Positions 59,925 to 64,000 of a stretch of 64,000 nt of DNA are shown piece by piece. Under the pieces are notes generated by a model. That model was not told the DNA's origin. It was given only the letters and a program-made list of their open reading frames with translations, and did not search any database. Positions within the stretch are counted from its first letter, which is position 1, and each line of letters starts with the position of its first letter. This stretch comes from Occultella gossypii (lineage in GTDB: Bacteria > Actinomycetota > Actinomycetes > Actinomycetales > Beutenbergiaceae), in the NCBI RefSeq assembly GCF_019947135.1, contig NZ_JAGSHT010000001.1, positions 62,001-126,000 on the forward strand, given 5' to 3'. A program made the position numbers and the translations under genes.

Positions 59925-60566
59925 TCAGAGCGCCGCCCAGGCCTCGAAGGCGGCGACGGCGTCCGGCGCCCCGGTGACCTGCACCTGCGCGGCGTCGCGG
60001 CGCCCCATCGCGAACAGTGTCTGCTCGATGGGACCACCGGTGAGGGCCACCGAGACGGCGCCCGCACGGGCACGCCGTCGCCGGTTCCCCGGGACCACCT
60101 GCACCACGCCGACGGGCGCGGACCGGAACGCGAACTTGGAGAACTGACCGACCCGCCGCCAGATGTCGTCGAGCATCGGCGCCGGGAGCTCCCGCGGCGG
60201 CAGCGGCTCGGCGCCGCCGCGGCGGACGTCCTCGTGGTGGACCACGTACTCGAGCAGGTTCATCGCCTCGTCGGCCCGCCCGCGCACCAGCCGCATCGGG
60301 TTCGCCCCGTCCGGGCCGGCCGCGAAGGTCTCGACCGCGTCGGTGTAGGCGGCGCGCTCGCGGAGGCCGTCCGCGACGTCGTCGATGAGCCGGTCCACGG
60401 CATCGGGAGCCCACGGCCGCGGGGTCAACCGCCACGGTTCCTGGCCCCGGAGCAGCAGGTGCGCGGCCAGGTGCCGGGTCTGCCAGCCCTCGCAGAGCGT
60501 GGGCGCGTTGGGGCCCGCGTTCGTCAGGGACTCGACCAGGTCGGACTTCTCGCGCGCGGACCACAT
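59925..60566 (-). CDS. TIGR03085-family (mycothiol-dependent maleylpyruvate-isomerase-like) protein
   Basis: 213 residues of the DinB/MDMPI four-helix-bundle group. Features are CEGWQTRHLAAHLLLRGQEP with the first His ligand and EYVVHHEDVRRG with two more, which together would bind a divalent metal. TIGR03085 proteins are actinobacterial and may use mycothiol, consistent with mshC in this window, but their reaction is unknown. The start ATG 60566 has a weak GTGGAA site. The much longer antisense frame that includes this gene is open only because of high GC and is not taken as real. Confidence 0.82.
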   Translation of the reverse strand: MWSAREKSDLVESLTNAGPNAPTLCEGWQTRHLAAHLLLRGQEPWRLTPRPWAPDAVDRLIDDVADGLRERAAYTDAVETFAAGPDGANPMRLVRGRADEAMNLLEYVVHHEDVRRGGAEPLPPRELPAPMLDDIWRRVGQFSKFAFRSAPVGVVQVVPGNRRRRARAGAVSVALTGGPIEQTLFAMGRRDAAQVQVTGAPDAVAAFEAWAAL

Positions 60567-60647
60567 GGGTTCCACGTTCTCACAAACCCACGTCGTGCCC
60601 GCGTCCGCAGCGCCGGACCGTCGGTGGGCGAGGGTAGGCTTGTGCCA

Positions 60648-62570
60648 GTGCCCGCAGAACCCGCCGGAGACGGCAACCCCGCCATGCCCAGCCCCGACGA
60701 TCGGCCCCTCCACGCACTGTCCGGCGGCGCCGTCCGACGCTCCCTGCTCCTGATCGGCCGGGGCATCGCCTCGCAGCCGCGCACGTTCACCATCGCCATC
60801 GTCGCGAGCGTCGTCTACGGCATCGGCCTGGTGGCCTCCGGCTGGCTGCTCGGCCGGATCACCGACGGGGTGGTGCTGCCCGCGATCGAGGGTTCGGGGG
60901 TGTCGACCGGGTCCATCTGGCTCGCCGGGCTCGGGCTCCTGCTGATCGGCGCCGTGACCGCAGTCGGAGTGGCGCTGCGCCGCATCTACGCCGGCATCGG
61001 CGCCCTCGACGTACAGGCGGGGCACCGGCGCGCCGTCACGCGCCAGTACCTCCGGTTGCCGATGACCTGGCACCGGCGGCACCCGGCCGGCCAGCTGCTC
61101 TCCAACGCGAACGCGGACGCCGAAGCCGCCGGTGGCGTGTTCATGCCGCTGCCGTTCGCGCTCGGGGTGCTCGTCATGATCATCGTCGCCGGGGTCGCCA
61201 TGATCGCCGCCGACCCGGTCCTCGGCATCATCGGGGTCAGTGTGCTCCCGCTGGTGCTCGTCGTGAATGCCGTCTACCGCAACTACATGAGCCCGGCGAT
61301 CACCCACGTCCAGCACCAGCGGGCGGTCGTCGCGGACGTCGCCCACGAGAGCTTCGAGGCGGCCGCCGTCGTGAAGGCACTCGGCACCGAGGACTTCGAG
61401 GAGCGGCGCTTCGCCGCCGCCAGCCGCACGCTGCGGGACGCGAACATCGCCGTCGGGCGGATCCGGTCCGTGTTCGACCCGGTGATCGACCTGCTCCCGG
61501 GCCTGGCCACGCTGGGGGTCCTCGCCGTGGGCGCGACGCGGGTCGCCGCCGGCGTGGTGGACACCGGCGCGGTCATCACCACCGCCTACCTGCTCACCGT
61601 GATGACGTTCCCGGTGCGTGCCATCGGCTTCGTCCTGGGGGATCTGCCGCGCTCGCTGGTCGGCCACGACCGGGTCTCCCGGGTCATCGACGCCCGCGGC
61701 TACCTCGGCGCGGGCCGCCACCGGCTCGGCGACGCGGTCCCCACCGACGAGGGGCTGCGCCTGGACCTGGACGGCGTCGGCGTGCGGGTGCCGAGCCACG
61801 ACGCCGACGGCGCGGCCACCGAGGCGGACCTGCTCACCGACGTCACGTTCTCCGTGCCGGCGGGCCGGACGGTCGCGATCGTGGGGTCCACCGGCGCCGG
61901 CAAGTCGACGCTGGTGGACGTGATCGCGCGGCTGCGGGACCCCTCGTCCGGGGTGGTCCGCTACGACGGCCGGGACGCCCGTGAGATCGCCGACGCGGAC
62001 CGCACCGGTGCGATCGCCCTGGTGGCGCAGTCGGCGTTCGTGTTCGAGGACACCGTCCGGGGCAACGTCACCCTCGCCGACGAGGTGGAGCCCGACGGCG
62101 AGGGGCTGCCGGTCAGCACCGGTTCCGGATACACCGACGAGCAGGTCTGGGCCGCGCTGGCGATCGCGCAGGCCGATGGTTTCGTCGCCGCGCTGCCCGA
62201 TGGACTGGACACCGTCATCGGCGAACGGGGCGCGTCCCTGTCCGGTGGTCAGCGGCAACGGCTGGCGATCGCCCGCGCCCTGATCCGGCGCCCCAGGCTC
62301 CTCATCCTCGACGACGCGACCTCCGCCGTCGACCCGCTCGTGGAGCAGGCCATCCTCGCCGGGCTGCGCCGCAGCGCCGGGGACGTCACGGTCATCCTGG
62401 TCGCCTACCGCACCGCCACGATCGGACTCGCCGACTCGGTGGTGCACGTCGAGCGTGGTCGCGTGGTCGACGCCGGCACCCACGCCGACCTGCTCGGCCG
62501 CGACCGGGGCTACCGGCGTCTGGTCACCGCCTACCAACGCGGCCGCGAGGAGAGGGAGGTGGCCCGGTGA
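60648..62570 (+). CDS. ABC exporter half-transporter with degenerate ATPase site
   Basis: 640 residues: a six-helix transmembrane domain (residues about 35-330) fused to an ATPase domain. Walker A is VGSTGAGKSTLV and the signature LSGGQRQRLAIARAL. Two key residues deviate: the catalytic Glu after Walker B is Asp (LLILDDATSAVD) and the switch His is Tyr (LVAYRTATI). This is the pattern of the non-canonical half of heterodimeric exporters, and the next gene, overlapping by four bases, would be the partner. Start GTG 60648 lies seven bases after TAGGCT (60635-60640). Substrate unknown; drug or lipid is typical. Confidence 0.9.
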   Translation: MPAEPAGDGNPAMPSPDDRPLHALSGGAVRRSLLLIGRGIASQPRTFTIAIVASVVYGIGLVASGWLLGRITDGVVLPAIEGSGVSTGSIWLAGLGLLLIGAVTAVGVALRRIYAGIGALDVQAGHRRAVTRQYLRLPMTWHRRHPAGQLLSNANADAEAAGGVFMPLPFALGVLVMIIVAGVAMIAADPVLGIIGVSVLPLVLVVNAVYRNYMSPAITHVQHQRAVVADVAHESFEAAAVVKALGTEDFEERRFAAASRTLRDANIAVGRIRSVFDPVIDLLPGLATLGVLAVGATRVAAGVVDTGAVITTAYLLTVMTFPVRAIGFVLGDLPRSLVGHDRVSRVIDARGYLGAGRHRLGDAVPTDEGLRLDLDGVGVRVPSHDADGAATEADLLTDVTFSVPAGRTVAIVGSTGAGKSTLVDVIARLRDPSSGVVRYDGRDAREIADADRTGAIALVAQSAFVFEDTVRGNVTLADEVEPDGEGLPVSTGSGYTDEQVWAALAIAQADGFVAALPDGLDTVIGERGASLSGGQRQRLAIARALIRRPRLLILDDATSAVDPLVEQAILAGLRRSAGDVTVILVAYRTATIGLADSVVHVERGRVVDAGTHADLLGRDRGYRRLVTAYQRGREEREVAR

Positions 62571-64000
62571 GCGCCACGACCCCCGGAACCAGCGCCCGGA
62601 TCGAGAGCACGTCCTCGCTCGGCGTGCTCGGCACCCTCAGGGCGGGCCTCGCGCTCTCCCCGGCGATGCGCACCGGCATCGGCGTCACCCTCGCTCTCGC
62701 CGTGCTCGCCACCGCGGGCCGACTGATCGTCCCGATCGTGGTGCAGCAGACCACGGACGTCGGCATCCTCGCCCCGGGCGGGGTGGACGTCGGCCTGGTC
62801 CTGCGGCTGTGCGGGATCGCTGCGGTCGGGCTGTTCGCCGCGGCCGCGTGCACCACCTGGGTGAATGTGCGTCTGTTCCGCGCGGCCGAGGCCGGGCTCC
62901 TGCAGCTGCGGGTGCGGGCCTTCCGGCACGTGCACGACCTGTCCGTGCTGACTCAGAACACCGAGCGGCGCGGGTCGCTGGTGTCCCGGGTGACCTCCGA
63001 CGTGGACACCATCTCCCTGTTCGTCCAGTGGGGCGGCATGCAGCTCGTGCTGTCCGTGCTGCAGATCGCCGGCGCGACCGTGGCGATGCTGTTCTACTCC
63101 TGGCAGCTGACCATCGTCGTGTGGCTCGCGTTCGCGCCGATGATCGTGCTCGCCCCGAAGGCGCAGAAGGCCCTGAACGTCGCCTATGGCACCGTGCGCC
63201 TGCGGGTCGGGGCCATGCTCGGGCGGATCTCGGAGTCGATCGTGGGCGCCCAGACCATCCGCTCCTACGGCGCCGGTGCCCGCACCCAGCGCCGCATGGA
63301 TGAGGCCATCGGCGAGCACCGGGATGCCGCCGTGCGGGCGCAGGCGTTCGCGTCGCTGGCGTTCTCCTCCGGCGTCCTGCTCTCCGGGCTGGCGCTCGGA
63401 GCCGTCGTGGTCGTCGGCACCCTGCTCGGGATAGACGGCGACCTGACCGTCGGTGGGCTGCTCGCGTTCCTGTTCCTCGTGCAGATCTTCACCGGACCGG
63501 TGCAGTCCGCCACCGAGGTCCTGAACGAGCTCCAGAACGCCGTGGCCGGGTGGCGCCGGGTGATCTCGGTGGTGCACACGCCGTTGGACATCACCGAACC
63601 CGACGAGCCGACCCCGGCCGGGCCGCGCGGCCCCGCGGCCCTGGACTTCGCCGACGTCACCTACACCTACCCCGGCTCCGCCGCCCCGGTGCTGCACGAC
63701 ATCGAGCTCGCGATCCCCGCGGGCGCCCGCGTGGCCGTGGTCGGGGAGACCGGCTCGGGCAAGACCACGCTCGCCAAGCTGCTCACCCGGATGATGGATC
63801 CCGACGCGGGCTCGGTGCGTCTGAACGGTGTGGACCTGCGCGACATCGCGCTCGCGGACCTACGCTCGCGGGTGGTGATCGTGCCGCAGGAGGGGTTCCT
63901 GTTCGACGACACGATCGCCGGGAACGTGGCCTACGGCCGCCCGGACACCGACGCCGACGGCGTGGCCGCCGCGCTCGAGCGCCTCGGCCTGGGCGACTGG
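62567..64000 (+). CDS. ABC exporter half-transporter, canonical partner (cut by window edge)
   Basis: 478 codons are present and the frame runs off the end. Start GTG 62567 overlaps the stop of the degenerate half-transporter gene. Six transmembrane helices are followed by an ATPase domain with Walker A VVGETGSGKTTLAKLL and the Q-loop VVIVPQEGFLFDD; signature, Walker B and H-loop lie beyond the window. Together the two form a heterodimeric exporter of the TM287/288 or BmrCD type. The transmembrane part has RRGSLVSRVTSDVDTISLFV, usual in drug or lipid exporters. Which residues complete its ATPase site cannot be seen here. Confidence 0.9.
   Translation, partial: MSATTPGTSARIESTSSLGVLGTLRAGLALSPAMRTGIGVTLALAVLATAGRLIVPIVVQQTTDVGILAPGGVDVGLVLRLCGIAAVGLFAAAACTTWVNVRLFRAAEAGLLQLRVRAFRHVHDLSVLTQNTERRGSLVSRVTSDVDTISLFVQWGGMQLVLSVLQIAGATVAMLFYSWQLTIVVWLAFAPMIVLAPKAQKALNVAYGTVRLRVGAMLGRISESIVGAQTIRSYGAGARTQRRMDEAIGEHRDAAVRAQAFASLAFSSGVLLSGLALGAVVVVGTLLGIDGDLTVGGLLAFLFLVQIFTGPVQSATEVLNELQNAVAGWRRVISVVHTPLDITEPDEPTPAGPRGPAALDFADVTYTYPGSAAPVLHDIELAIPAGARVAVVGETGSGKTTLAKLLTRMMDPDAGSVRLNGVDLRDIALADLRSRVVIVPQEGFLFDDTIAGNVAYGRPDTDADGVAAALERLGLGDW

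Noticed and set aside
59925-62537. 870-residue open frame on the minus strand over the ABC transporter
   Set aside because: Only its last 213 codons (from ATG 60566) match a protein family; the rest is Asp/His/Arg-rich antisense of the exporter gene, a usual result of very high GC.

Overview
The window is high-GC chromosomal DNA from an actinobacterium. The main evidence is a complete Pup-proteasome locus (mpa/arc, dop, pup, prcB, prcA, pafA at 51.6-58.2 kb), a mycothiol gene (mshC), F420-type oxidoreductases, paired clpP1/clpP2 and SOS boxes of the actinobacterial type (TCGAAC-N4-GTTCGA). A proteasome together with many leaderless-looking genes points to an actinomycete, perhaps Micrococcales or a relative; the genus cannot be fixed from sequence alone. 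There are no rRNA genes, CRISPR arrays, insertion sequences or prophage genes, and one tRNA gene (Leu, anticodon GAG). The window cuts metH at the left edge and an ABC exporter subunit at the right edge.

Layout. 0-6 kb: the 3' part of metH, then a LacI regulator divergent from a tight operon of an Nramp-like transporter, an NAD-dependent epimerase and a DapA/NanA-type aldolase. This is the best candidate for an undescribed system, because the transporter lacks the residues by which Nramp proteins bind metal. 6-11 kb: an EXLDI-family gene behind an operator-like palindrome, an ABC-2 drug-type exporter, small enzymes, and a TetR gene next to a membrane-protein gene with two matching operators. 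11-23.4 kb: the SOS mutasome (imuA', imuB, and dnaE2 6 kb further on), interrupted by a lipoprotein, an F420-type enzyme, clpP1-clpP2 with a ClgR-like regulator, a relic of a sugar permease and a frameshifted serine hydrolase. 23.4-37 kb: mixed housekeeping and regulatory genes (SDR/XRE pair, F420 reductase, PerM-type exporter, phosphotransferase, HAD phosphatases, MFS, TrmL, mutarotase, a MerR-controlled pair). 37-44 kb: tRNA-Leu, a large secreted subtilisin, a candidate C-rich small RNA, two peptidases. 44-60 kb: cell-wall and thiol genes (uppP, mshC), PAC2, M50 protease, trmI, the proteasome operon, an FKBP lipoprotein, hisF. 60-64 kb: a TIGR03085 protein and a heterodimeric ABC exporter.

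How genes work together. Mpa unfolds pupylated proteins for the PrcAB core, PafA attaches Pup, and Dop deamidates or removes it. ImuA', ImuB and DnaE2 form the damage-induced mutasome, and each of its two transcription units has its own SOS box. ClpP1 and ClpP2 form a mixed protease core.

A recurring feature is a TANNNT hexamer 5-8 bases upstream of the start codon with no Shine-Dalgarno sequence, seen at more than 20 genes on both strands; this indicates widespread leaderless transcription. In four cases the upstream gene's TAG stop codon is itself the first half of the next gene's -10 hexamer. I used these signals to choose several starts.
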